Shown here: piece by piece, positions 20,871 through 31,638 of the stretch
Layout of the letters: the number at the start of each line of letters is the position of its first letter
How positions within the stretch are numbered: the stretch's first letter is position 1
From: Mariannaea sp. PMI_226
Taxonomy: Eukaryota > Ascomycota > Sordariomycetes > Hypocreales > Nectriaceae
NCBI GenBank assembly: GCA_024336345.1
Contig: JANFOG010000005.1
Span: forward strand, 1,116,001 to 1,180,000
DNA: 64,000 bases
Direction: 5' to 3'
Program-made: the position numbers and the translations under genes
The notes under the pieces: model-generated
The model's database searches: none
Seen by the model: the letters and a program-made list of their open reading frames with translations, nothing else
Told to the model about the DNA's origin: nothing

Positions 20871-23748
20871 AATAATCAGTTAGTATACAATTGGAAGACG
20901 AGTGAGGGATATGAACCTAACTAATTGCAAAAGCGGCGAGCGTCACCACTCAAATAACTTGAGAAGAACAGCCTACAGGCCGAGAATAAGGTGAGTTATT
21001 TGCCCGTGTTTGCGCACCGCACCGCACATGCAAAAGGAGACTTACCGAGTGCAAGGGGGGAAGAGGGAGGCAGAAGAGACAGGAAGGGGGCTGCGGCGGC
21101 GAGGAACAGCTGCAATATCTTAGCGAAACTCTCACGAAAGGCGGGAGATATTCACCATTTTTCTCTTGTTGCTGCTTTTTTCGCTTCTGCTGCTATTGTT
21201 GTTATTGTTGTTATTTTCGAGGCGGAAAGCTCAGGTGGCCGGGCTGTTGAATTCTGGGTGTGCCAGCCGGAGACCAGTTGTCGGACACCCGGCCCCGGAC
21301 TCGGCCCCACTTAAATATCCAGGACGCACCGCGAGTGGGCCAGCGGGCTCCTTCCCATTCTAGAGACCTCTATCCTGGCGACGATTGGTGATGTTCTGGT
21401 GTCAGGCGGTTTAGGACGTAAGCCACTAGTTGTATAATTGTTTTTTTTTACCACTCTTCCTATCCTAACGTGTGAGATGTTATTTATGCTTCTTCTGCAT
21501 ACCTCGAAAGAGATAGGCGTGTTTGTTTAGGGTGGTAGCTGAAGATGGGAAGAGAGACCGGTTATCCAACTTATTTTTGGTTCCGATGTCAGACCCCCAT
21601 CAGTACTTGAGATGCAGATAGATTATTTAAAGAGGAGCCCGGGCTATTAGTTTTCATCTTGGAAGATACAATTCGATATCTTGATTGAAACTTGCGATTC
21701 CTGCAGATTGAGTTTGTGCTGTTTCTTCCTCCCATAATCCTGGCACATTATTTAAAAAAAAAACTTCACGTCTTCCAACTACCCGCCACTCCAGTCTCTG
21801 GTCATCCTCTATGGTAGCGTAAGATGGACCGATGGGCCTAAGTTACTCTAGAAAAAGGAGGAGAGGAAAAAAAGGGCCCAGAGTCATCACCACATCAATA
21901 ATGGACGCATTCGACTTGGTTGGCCTGCCAGTGATTGGGCAGCGACCATGACATGAAAAGAAAAAGGTTGCCACGCCACTCGCCCACCCCAGCGGCCAGA
22001 TGGATGCCCCTCCTTGCACTACCCCACTAACCCACCCAGAGAGAGCAGTAGAAGCCCCGCGAAAGGTCGATTGGGAAAAATTGGCCCAGGGAAGAGAGAA
22101 TGGAATGCAATTATTAACAGCCGGATACAGCAACTTGCAAGGTTTCGGTTGTGGAACACCGCCTGGAGGCAATTTGCTTACAGAGGCACAGGCAGGCAGA
22201 AGTCATTGGCTGCCTCGGCCGTGGCTACACTGCCTTGCCCAATGTGCAAAGGCGAAAACAAGGCTTATTGCGGATAGGCAGCATTTAGCAACAAAGAAAT
22301 TGGATTCAAAAATTTTGCCAGACCGCTATCCGTACTTCCGGGAACGGGCAAAAGATATGGATGGCGCATGCAATGTGCAACTCAGAACGATTTCTCTAAT
22401 ACTTTGATGGAGTGATGAAGCCACAAAAGAAAGTGTAATACATGAGGTGGTTGACTCCGTAGACCAGCGAAAGTGGTTCTCGGGGGGCCCCAAAGTGCTC
22501 CCTACCTACTCTAGGTGGGTGTAGATTTGATAATCTGGTTGCCCCTTTTCGTCACTTCTCTACTGATCGGCACACTGAAAACTATGATGCGCCCCAATGT
22601 CGGCGACCTAGAGGCCAGTCAGATCCAGTCTTGAGTGCAGAGCGAACTTCATCGCTGACAATTCTTTTTTGAGGCCATTCCCTGCTGATAGAATAGCGCT
22701 TCGTACTAAGATATCTTCCTTATCTTCATAGTAAACAAAGAGAGAGGTGAGGAATTGCGGGAAAATCTGAGAGCGAATGGTGCGAGAGAGCTCGATACCG
22801 TGCAAGGCAGTTAGGGTGCTGTAGGTACAAAGTTGGACGACCAGTCAAGCAACCAAGCAAGGAGTATACCCACCCCCTCCAACGAGCCTCTCTATGCAGG
22901 GGGTGGGGCAAGTACTGGTTACAAGACAGTCTTCACTTCTCTCAGCCGTTTTCTACACGTATCTTGGGAACTGCAGCTGAAGAGAAAAACACGATGATCA
23001 TGAGCATTCACTCATACTAGCCCTAATTCAGGCGAATAAGTTTCAGATGTGAGCTTCTCATAAACCCTAAAGAGGTTTATCATTCGTGAATAATTGCATC
23101 AAGGGTGTGTATGAGTACCTCAGCCCCGTGGTTAGGCGGGTACAGATGTATTGGGAGAGGCGAGCTGGCCATGAGCCCAAGCGCCCTTGTACCAGGCACC
23201 TCTGACGCTCTCTGACACCCCGCCGCGCCATGTTTGCCCCGCGATGGAATTTTTTTTTCCTTGGTGATGACATCAACGAGAGAATTTGGAGGAGGGGGAG
23301 GGGGATGCGATGCGTGGAAACAAAAAAAATACAACTGCAGAGCTCAATCCCAGCCAACAAGGGAAAATACAAGTCCTTGCCCCTGCAGGCAAATCAAGAG
23401 CCAAATAATCTCGCCGTTACTGGAGCATTCTAGTGGTCCACTCGAATCTTCTTTGACTCGCAGTTTGCTTCGTTGCCCAGCTAGAGGGTTCCTGGGCCCC
23501 TGCACGCAAGCTGGTGTGGGTTCCTTTGGAACAGCGCAGAACCACGTCGAAACCTTGGATCCCACCTTTATTTAGATGCTCTCCCAACAGTCGCACCGCA
23601 ACTTCTCTCTTCCCAAAACATCTCTCTCTCCCCCCCCTCCAAAAACAATACCCAGGTGTAAAGAAGTCTCCCAACTTCAAGACTCCTTTTTCAAGCAACT
23701 TTTCCTTTTCTTTTCTCGTTTTCCTCGTCGCATTCTCTCACATTCACA
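20871..23748. other. Gene-poor interval and Hsp70 upstream region
   Basis: No supportable gene. A 135-codon ATG frame at 22000-22407 (+) has no recognisable feature and unusual composition; I do not call it. The 3' part (about 23400-23748) is the Hsp70 promoter and leader. Confidence 0.45.
23423..23451. promoter_or_regulatory. Candidate heat-shock element(s)
   Basis: GAATCTTC at 23444-23451 fits the inverted GAAnnTTC unit bound by Hsf1. An imperfect unit, GAGCATTC, lies at 23423-23430. Both are about 300 bp upstream of the Hsp70 ATG. A canonical element needs three or more contiguous units, which I do not see, so this is a weak call supported mainly by position. Confidence 0.35.
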
Positions 23749-24278
23749 ATGACGTCCGGTCCCGCTGTCGGTATCGATTTGGGTACCACGTACTCTTGCG
23801 TGGGTATCTTCCGTGAGGATCGGTGAGTTTTCCCCTGGCTTGTTTCTCTTTATACGTGGAGAGAAACACTTCCGGCTTGCTATGATACAATTTACTAACA
23901 TACCTTTTCAGATGTGATATCATTGCCAACGACCAGGGTAACCGAACTACCCCCTCTTTCGTCGGTTTCACCGACACCGAGCGTCTTATTGGTGATGCCG
24001 CCAAGAACCAGGTCGCCATGAACCCCCAGAACACCGTCTTCGACGCCAAGCGATTGATTGGTCGCAAGTTCTCCGACGCTGAGGTTCAGGCTGATATGAA
24101 GCACTTCCCCTTCAAGATCATCGACAAGGGTGGCAAGCCCGTTGTCGAGGTCGAGTTCAAGGGCGAGATCAAGAACTTCACCCCCGAGGAAATCTCCTCC
24201 ATGATCCTTACCAAGATGCGTGAGACCGCTGAGGCCTACCTCGGTGAGACTGTCAACAACGCCGTCGTCACCGTCCCT

Positions 24279-24316
<38 letters not shown>

Positions 24317-25925
24317 TGCTGGTCTCATTGCTGGCCTCAACGTCCTCCGTATCATCAACGAGCCTACCGCCGCTGCCATTGCCTACGGTCTTGACAAGAA
24401 GGTCGAGGGTGAGCGCAACGTCCTGATCTTCGATCTTGGTGGTGGTACCTTCGATGTTTCTCTCCTCACCATTGAGGAGGGCATCTTCGAGGTCAAGTCT
24501 ACCGCTGGTGACACTCACCTGGGTGGTGAGGACTTCGACAACCGTCTCGTTAACCACTTTGTGAACGAGTTTAAGCGCAAGCACAAGAAGGCAAGTTTAA
24601 AACCCTTCTGTTATTTATTGCTTTTTTTGATGTTTTTTATGCGGTGTTGATGTTTTTGGCACCGCAAACCGCAGTGTTTTTACGTGGAACCTTAACTAAC
24701 ACTAATATAGGACCTGAGCACTAACGTCCGTGCGCTCCGACGTCTCCGCACTGCTTGCGAGCGTGCCAAGCGAACTCTATCTTCCTCTGCCCAGACCTCC
24801 ATTGAGATCGACTCTCTCTTCGAGGGTATCGACTTCTACACCTCCATCACTCGTGCCCGCTTCGAGGAGCTGTGCCAGGATCTCTTCCGATCCACCATCC
24901 AGCCCGTCGACCGTGTCCTTGCTGATGCCAAGATCGACAAGAGCCAGGTCCACGAGATTGTTCTCGTCGGTGGTTCCACCCGTATCCCCCGTGTCCAGAA
25001 GCTCATTACCGACTACTTCAACGGCAAGGAGCCCAACAAGTCCATCAACCCCGATGAGGCTGTTGCCTACGGTGCTGCCGTCCAGGCCGCCATTCTGTCC
25101 GGTGACACTTCCTCCAAGAGCACCAACGAGATCCTGCTTCTCGATGTTGCCCCTCTCTCCATCGGTATCGAGACTGCTGGTGGCATGATGACCAAGCTCA
25201 TCCCCCGCAACACCACTATCCCTACCAAGAAGTCCGAGGTCTTCTCCACCTTCTCTGACAACCAGCCCGGTGTCCTTATCCAGGTCTACGAGGGTGAGCG
25301 TCAGCGCACCAAGGACAACAACCTTCTCGGCAAGTTCGAGCTCACCGGCATCCCCCCTGCTCCCCGTGGTGTCCCCCAGATCGAAGTCACCTTCGATGTC
25401 GATGCCAACGGTATCATCAACGTCTCCGCCGTTGAGAAGGGCACTGGCAAGTCCAACAAGATTGTCATTACCAATGACAAGGGCCGCCTGTCCAAGGAGG
25501 ATATCGAGCGCATGCTTGCTGATGCCGAGAAGTTCAAGGAGGAGGATGAGGCTGAGGGCCGCCGTGTTGCTGCCAAGAACGGTCTTGAGTCCTACGCGTA
25601 CTCTCTCCGTAACACCCTGAGCGACCCCAAGGTCGAGGAGAAGATTGATGCCAGCGACAAGGAGACTCTCAAGACTGAGATCGACAAGGTCGTTGCCTGG
25701 CTCGACGAGAGCCAGCAGGCTACCCGCGAGGAGTACGAGGAGCACCAGAAGGAGCTCGAGGGTATTGCCAACCCCATCATGATGAAGTTCTACGGAGCTG
25801 GTGGTGAGGGTGCTGGCATGCCCGGCATGCCTGGTGGTGCTCCCGGTGGCTTCCCCGGTGCTGGCGCTCCTGGCGGCGCCGCCCGTGGTGGCGATGACGG
25901 CCCCACCGTCGAGGAGGTCGACTAA
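23749..25925 (+). CDS. hsp70: Cytosolic Hsp70 chaperone (Ssa type)
   Basis: Three exons, 23749-23822, 23912-24590 and 24711-25925, give 655 residues, the usual length. The ATPase domain opens with [12 protein letters not shown] and includes the phosphate-binding [12 protein letters not shown] and the adenosine-loop [11 protein letters not shown]. The substrate-binding domain follows, then a helical lid, a Gly/Met/Pro-rich linker and the C-terminal EEVD that binds TPR co-chaperones. EEVD marks it as cytosolic/nuclear, with no signal peptide or HDEL. Intron 1 (89 bp) is conventional and splits Arg of FREDR. Intron 2 (120 bp) starts GCAAGT, not GT; the family sequence KHKKDLSTN fixes this boundary. 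Codon use is strongly C-ending, typical of very high expression. A CT-rich tract sits just before the start. Confidence 0.97.
24591..24710 (+). other. Non-canonical GC-AG intron in hsp70
   Basis: The intron begins GCAAGT after the codons for KHKK, and ends CTAACACTAATATAG before the codons for DLSTN. Using the only nearby GT (GTTTAA, four bases later) would break the reading frame and insert residues absent from Hsp70s. The rest of the donor matches the strong consensus expected for GC donors (AAG|GCAAGT). Confidence 0.85.
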
Positions 25926-26584
25926 ATGCTTTGATACCCCAATATCAGTCTCGACTCTTAGAATGATTGTGCATCCAATGATGCGGAGGCTAGGGACTTC
26001 CAAGGGATGATGAGATGATTAGATTTTCGGTTTTGCTTTGTTACGCATTTCACGGTTATGAACAGGGAAAAAGCTCGGTGGTTTATTACCTGGTGTTATA
26101 GTTTAATGACAAATGAATTAATTAAATTCATCAACTTCACAACTTTTTGGTCCTTTGTTCAGTGATATATGTAATATGTAATGTTGGAGGGAAGGAGAGT
26201 GAATCGTCTATCATAAATGTAAGGCACAGCAGATACCTGAACGATCTTTTTCATCTAAGCTTATGTATGGTTCGTGTCATAAGGTGGGCTATTGCTCTAA
26301 GGTGCCTTGGGCTCTCGGAGTACTTACGATTTATTTATAACAATCATTTTTATATTGGACATAAATCTTTATTCAATCACCCGGTGTGTAAGGAGTTCCA
26401 TAAACCCTAAATAATAAGTTGGGATCTTCTGGTATTATCTTATTATCAAGGAAGTCATAATGAAGACAGTTGCGTGAATCCAGCATGCATACATAGTAGG
26501 TCAGAATCAATTTGCGCCATGGTTTCCTGATTCCATCAGTAAGAAGAGTATCTTCTCACATTCTCTCACTCCACATATCTAAAT
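25926..26584. other. Convergent intergenic region between Hsp70 and the Emi1-like gene
   Basis: AT-rich 3' flanks of two convergent genes. I see no gene or strong repeat in it. Confidence 0.55.
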
Positions 26585-27232
26585 TTATTCAATGGGCTCT
26601 TTAAAAACCGTTCCCGGCTCGACCTTTTCATCGCGACTCTGCCAAATATCCTCGCTGTTGGGCTTGCCACCGCCGTACTTCGCGTACTCCTTATTACGGT
26701 AGTGGGCCTGAACTGCTTTTGCGCGCATCTCTGGACTGTAGCTCTTTGTGCGCATGCAGAACCAGAAGTCATCCCAGTGTTCACTGCACGAGCGCATCTC
26801 GCCGTAGCGATATACAGCATTCCACTGACCACCCATTGAGTTGCAAGCCCAGGCTTGGTCGAAGGCCTGGCGACAGGACATCTCAGTGGGGAGTAGGGAT
26901 TCGGAGAGGGTATTGCCAACTGGCGCTTCCACTTGAGCAGCAGCTCGGGAGGCTGTAGAGGAAGAGGAGGAGCGAAGGCTAAACCACGAGGATATTGAAG
27001 ATGAGGAATTGTTGGTTTGTGAAGAGGTATTATCGGGTTTAGGGGGTTCGGGTTTCTCATTTAGGAGGTCGAGGAATTTTTGGATTTCGGGATCGACAGA
27101 GCTGTCGCGAGAAGAGGACGAAGAGGATTGTGAGGGGGTTGAAGTTGAAGATGGAGGGGCAGATTCCCTGCCAACAACTGTAGGCGCAGGGGCCTTGTCA
27201 GAAGAGGATGAAGAAGCCCAGAGCCAGCCCAT
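26585..27232 (-). CDS. Emi1-like twin CX9C protein (PF11326/DUF3128 type)
   Basis: A single exon gives 215 residues, with ATG at 27232. The first ~110 residues are low-complexity Ser/Thr/Pro and probably disordered. The conserved C-terminal domain contains two CX9C motifs, Cys120-Cys130 (CRQAFDQAWAC) and Cys149-Cys159 (CSEHWDDFWFC), plus the family signature around WDDFWFCMRTK. Yeast Emi1 is needed for early meiotic gene induction and respiratory fitness, and the vertebrate relative is PANTS. Twin CX9C proteins are usually oxidised and retained in the mitochondrial intermembrane space by the Mia40 relay; applying this here is inference. The short start MGWLWASS is not a mitochondrial presequence, which fits Mia40 import. 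Confidence 0.85.
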   Translation of the reverse strand: MGWLWASSSSSDKAPAPTVVGRESAPPSSTSTPSQSSSSSSRDSSVDPEIQKFLDLLNEKPEPPKPDNTSSQTNNSSSSISSWFSLRSSSSSTASRAAAQVEAPVGNTLSESLLPTEMSCRQAFDQAWACNSMGGQWNAVYRYGEMRSCSEHWDDFWFCMRTKSYSPEMRAKAVQAHYRNKEYAKYGGGKPNSEDIWQSRDEKVEPGTVFKEPIE

Positions 27233-28197
27233 GATTGTGGCTGTCGCGTATCTCAGTTTGCGATCGTGTGGAATGGATGCGCTTGATAGACGGATGTGGT
27301 GTTGAAGTCGCAGTTATCGAGTGTTTTTTTTGCGGTGGTGGAAAAGAGGAAAGAAAGCGACGTACGAGGGCGCCGGCCCGGGAAGAGGTTGAAGGGGGGA
27401 GTCGTATTCAGGAGGAATTGCCTCGTGATGAGTGATGATTGAGATGCATATGCATCTGCAGGTTATGGTCCAATGGTAATACAGGCAAAATGGTGCCTTG
27501 TCGGAGGGGAGGGTAAATCAAGTCAGCTCTTGAGCGCCTGTCGATGGTCATTCGTCTTGGATGATACATGCCCCCAACCCGGTCGTGCAAGTGGTGATCG
27601 GAGTGCACCGGGGAAATGGATCTGCCGGATTGCCGCACTACTTGCTACGCCGTCGAGACAGGTTCAGTTGCAAAAACTATTTCCATGATATGATCCTTTG
27701 TGCTGCACTTTACAGATTATAACTTGTGAGATTGTGCAATATATCATGTATATCAGTGGAAAATACAGCCAACAATTTAATTTGGCTGGTTGGTGTCTGT
27801 CAGTGCAAGGTACCTGGTCGAAATTTTGACATCTCAGCTATCGCCCTGTAACAGTCACTGTCTGTTAGTGGGATGTTCTGAGAGACGTCTGAGTTTTTTT
27901 TTTGGCCTTAGGTACCCACCACTACCAACAACCCACTGATGGCGCTTGTGTGAAACTTATTAGTACTGTGCTACGCTTCTGTTCCTGGTAGGTATTGATG
28001 ACCTCATTTGATCTACCAATGAAGCTACCCAGTACTAGTTATAGCTTGGCATCAGCTGTAGCACCCGTGCTTGTTTCTCGAAAAACAATCCTCCAGCTTT
28101 CTCAATCCCGTTTGCATTTTCTGGGAGCATCTCCAGCTCTCAGGATAACCTCCTCCTAGCTGAATATCAGCATGTGTGAAACTGGTTCCTGGCAATC
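27233..28197. other. Divergent promoter region, Emi1-like gene and YME2
   Basis: No gene. It carries GGTACC at 27809 and 27911 and CT-rich patches near the YME2 start. Confidence 0.5.
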
Positions 28198-30976
28198 ATG
28201 ATCACAAGACAAGGCCTGGCGCTCATTGCGGCCCGGCGCCAGCTCCTGCTCTCTACGCCAAGTGTCTCGCTTCCTCTGAGCTTGACAGCAACTTCTCTTG
28301 TCCGTTCCCGCAGCATTCGAGCTACAGCTGTTCGTCTCGAAGCCTCAGCTCGCGCCTGGGCGAGCACTACTACATTGGACACTTCGTCTGCATCCCCGCA
28401 ATCATCCTCGGCTGCTCCCTCGCTTTCCTCCGAACCTGATGGCGACACCAGTGGCCATATTGCAGTCTCCACCAACGAGGCCATCTTCTTCATTGACAGT
28501 CAGTCCTTGCAAGTGACCTCGTTTGATTTGTATCGACCGCTGATTTGAATCAAAGATATTTTCCCTCTCAAGCTGTCTAGTGTCCTGTTTCGCCCATGGA
28601 ACACTGACCACGACGTTGCCGGTCTGCTTGAGCGGTTTGAGAGCTCTTCTCTGGGCGTTCTAGACCCAATTCGTATCGTAAAATCTGCTATCCCGGAAGA
28701 TCTTCCTATCAAGGTCACTGAGATCTTGCCCCGCCTCAAGGATGGTGGTGCCTACGTCAAGTTCAAATATGATGCCAATATCGACCCCGCCGAAATTGAG
28801 GGTATGTGCTCATATCCAATAACTCACCTACCTATTTGCCTTATCTACCATCTCCCTCTTTTCTGCTCTGGGCATATAACTAACAGTGCTGCCAGCAACT
28901 TTGGCCAAGCGACTCAAGGAACATCCTGTCAAGCCATGTTATAGCATCTGGAGCGGCGTGACAGCCCGACTTGTCCAAGGCACACCTTGGCTTGAAGACC
29001 TTTATCGTTATCCTACTAGTCTTCTGAGGGTTGAGTTCGTCCCTCCCAACCCTGGATCCAATCCCGAGGAACTGCCAGAAGAGACAATCTACACACTGTT
29101 TCGCAAGTATGGCAAGATTGCCGATATCATCCCGCAGCCTACAGATTCTAAAGTTATCCCGCGATATGCTCATGTCGGGTTCCCGTTGATCAGAGATGCC
29201 ATCATGGCCCGCAACTGCATGCACGGATTTGTTGTCAGTGAAGCTTTTGGCGGTGGTCAGAAGGGAACCAAACTACGCTTGTCTTACGAAAAGCGTGTGA
29301 AGGCCAACAGCATCTGGAATTGGTTGACCAACCACCCTCGCGTCGTTTTACCTATTGTGGCTGCCTTACTAGCTGGCCTTTCAGTCGTCATCTTCGATCC
29401 CGTCCGCGAATTCTTCGTCAAGCTTCATATTCAACGTTCTCTTGATATCAAGGACTCCAAGTTATACAAATGGTTCAAGAAGCAGACCGGGAACTTCTCC
29501 CTCGGAGGCCCAAAGAAGAAGGGCGATGGCCTCGGAACTGTTTGGCAGCATCGACGCGACGTCATTGGCCAAGTAAATGGATGGCTAGAGGAGACGTCTG
29601 ATACTTTTATAGTTGTCACGGGCCCCAAGGGTTCTGGAAAGATTGAGATGATCATGAACCAGTCGCTTGAAGGCCGGAAGAATGTTCTCAAGCTGGACTG
29701 TCGACCCATTGTCGAGGCTAGAGGGGAAGCCTCAACATTAAAACGACTGGCTGCTGCTGTTGGGTACCGCCCTATCTTTTCCTGGGCTAACAGCATTAGT
29801 AGTTTAGTAGATCTTGCTGTTCAGAGCACTACTGGCGTCAAGGCTGGCTTTTCCGAGACGCTGGAATCCCAGTTGAACAAAATATTGCAGACTACATCTT
29901 CCGCCTTGAAGGCAGCAGCTCTCTCAGACCGAGACAAGAGAGACAGCGATTCTCACCTGGCTGATGACGCCTACCTCGAAGCTCACCCTGAACGTAGACC
30001 GGTCATTGTTGTTGATAACTTCCTTCACAAGAACGAAGAGAACGGTTTGGTTTACGAGAAGATTGCGGAATGGGCTGCATCTGTTGTTCAGAATAACGTT
30101 GCCCACGTCATCTTCCTAACCACCGACACAGCTTATTCGAAACCTTTGGCCAAGGCTCTTCCGGATCGCATCTTCCGCACGATCTCATTGAGTGACCTTG
30201 CGCCTGATGTAGCCAAGAAGTTCATCCTGAATCGCCTCAGGGATCAGATTGCTGATGAAGAGAACCGATCAGACGGAGACGACACGGAAAAGCCACTTTT
30301 TCGACGCCCAGATCTTGCACAACTTGACGAATGCATTAAGACACTCGGCGGTCGTCTTACTGATCTCGAATTCCTTGCCCGCCGGCTGCGGACTGGTCAG
30401 ACTCCCAACCAAGCAGTCAATGATATTGTAGATGAGACTGCTACCGATATTGTGCGCGTCTTCCTCCTCGGCAAGCCTTCGGACAACGACAGCAAGAAGT
30501 GGACTCCTCAGCAGGCTTGGCATCTCATCAAGTCACTTGGCCAAACACCGTCTCTACGTTACAACCAGGTTGTTTTGTCTCCGGCATTCTCTTCCTCAAC
30601 TATCGATGCTGAGACAGCGCTGGAGAGCCTTACCAGCTCCGAACTCATTGCCGTCAAATCTTACCAAGGCCGGCCTCAAGTCATTACTGCCGGCAAACCT
30701 CTTCACCAAGCCGCGTTCGCAGTTTTGTTGCGTGATCGAGTCCTCAAAGCCAAGATGGACCTGGACACCTTGGCAGAAGTATCCAAGGCTGAGACACGTT
30801 CAATTGATAAAGTTGAAGCTGAGCTCTCACTGCTGGGGTCACTACCTCGCCAAACGGGAGAGACTGCTGGCCGCATCACTTTCCTTCTTGCTAAACTCGA
30901 GGCCAGCCAAGCCAAGATTTCAAAGTGGGATCAGGAAATGGTTCAGCTAAAGAAGATTTTGAACGAGGAATATTAG
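28198..30976 (+). CDS. YME2: Yme2/Rna12, inner-membrane AAA-like protein (mitochondrial escape protein 2)
   Basis: Three exons, 28198-28498, 28556-28801 and 28896-30976, with 57- and 94-bp introns, give 875 residues. The Arg/Ser/Leu-rich start is a mitochondrial presequence. An RNA-recognition-like domain (about residues 225-295, LLRVEFVPPNP to RNCMHGF) faces the matrix. One membrane segment follows at about 332-349 (VLPIVAALLAGLSVVIF), then an ATPase-like domain with Walker A GPKGSGK (about 425-431) and Walker B PVIVVDN (about 552). The C-terminus is a coiled coil. In yeast, loss or mutation of YME2 affects mitochondrial DNA escape and nucleoid organisation. At the second acceptor, CTGCCAG at 28895 is preferred, since the earlier AG overlaps the branch site CTAAC. 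Convergent with Mif2. Confidence 0.93.
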
Positions 30977-31638
30977 TAAGAGGTATGTATATGTACGAAG
31001 CACCTCATCTTGGTTACTACTCAGGTATGGGAAGAGGATAACTGTACTTGGTATGCACACTTGAAATACCCTTCTCAATAATAACGAACATTGCTTTTGC
31101 TCGTTCAATGGACTTGCTCGTCACGTCTCCATGTCATAAACAGTCCAACAGTTTTGTTGTTCTTCTCGGTCTCTAATTAAGCTAGCGAACTTGTCGTGTT
31201 ATCAATATCTTCCCTACTCTCTCAGAAAAATGGTATGCAGGGCAGACCACACAAAAGTCCTCGCCATGGCTTGACGTTACTCATGAAAACCCGTCTCTAC
31301 CAAGATAAACCCATTCAGTTACATGTCAACACAAAAAAAAAGAAACAATCCCTTTTTTGCCCAGTCTCGGTAGCTAATCGGCGCGAGCGGTGAACCAGCC
31401 CAGAAAACTCCCCAGTAAGACAAAAGGAAGAAAACAACAAGGTTTGAACAACAAAGGGCCTCCCCAAAAAAATATAAAAGATGCCTTCCCCTCATTCATT
31501 TCAACATCAACCCCCACTACTTCAGAAGCGACAGGCAGATTATGTACAAGAAGCTCGTATTTTTACGCAAGTGTAAGGTAAATGCAAAGAAAACTCCTGG
31601 GGTATTTTATATCATGATGCCTAGCATTGGCGAGAACG
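30977..31638. other. Convergent intergenic region, YME2 and MIF2
   Basis: 3' UTR material for both genes. Purine-rich (A-tracts), with no gene or structured repeat seen. Confidence 0.5.

Noticed and set aside
22000..22407. 135-codon + strand frame
   Set aside because: It has an ATG but no domain, no splice context and mixed overlapping frames. Support is too weak for a gene call.
24777..26003. 408-codon open frame antisense to hsp70 exon 3
   Set aside because: It is an artefact of the strong C-ending codon bias of Hsp70, whose complement lacks stop codons. Long antisense frames are well known for this family, and the sense protein is unmistakable.
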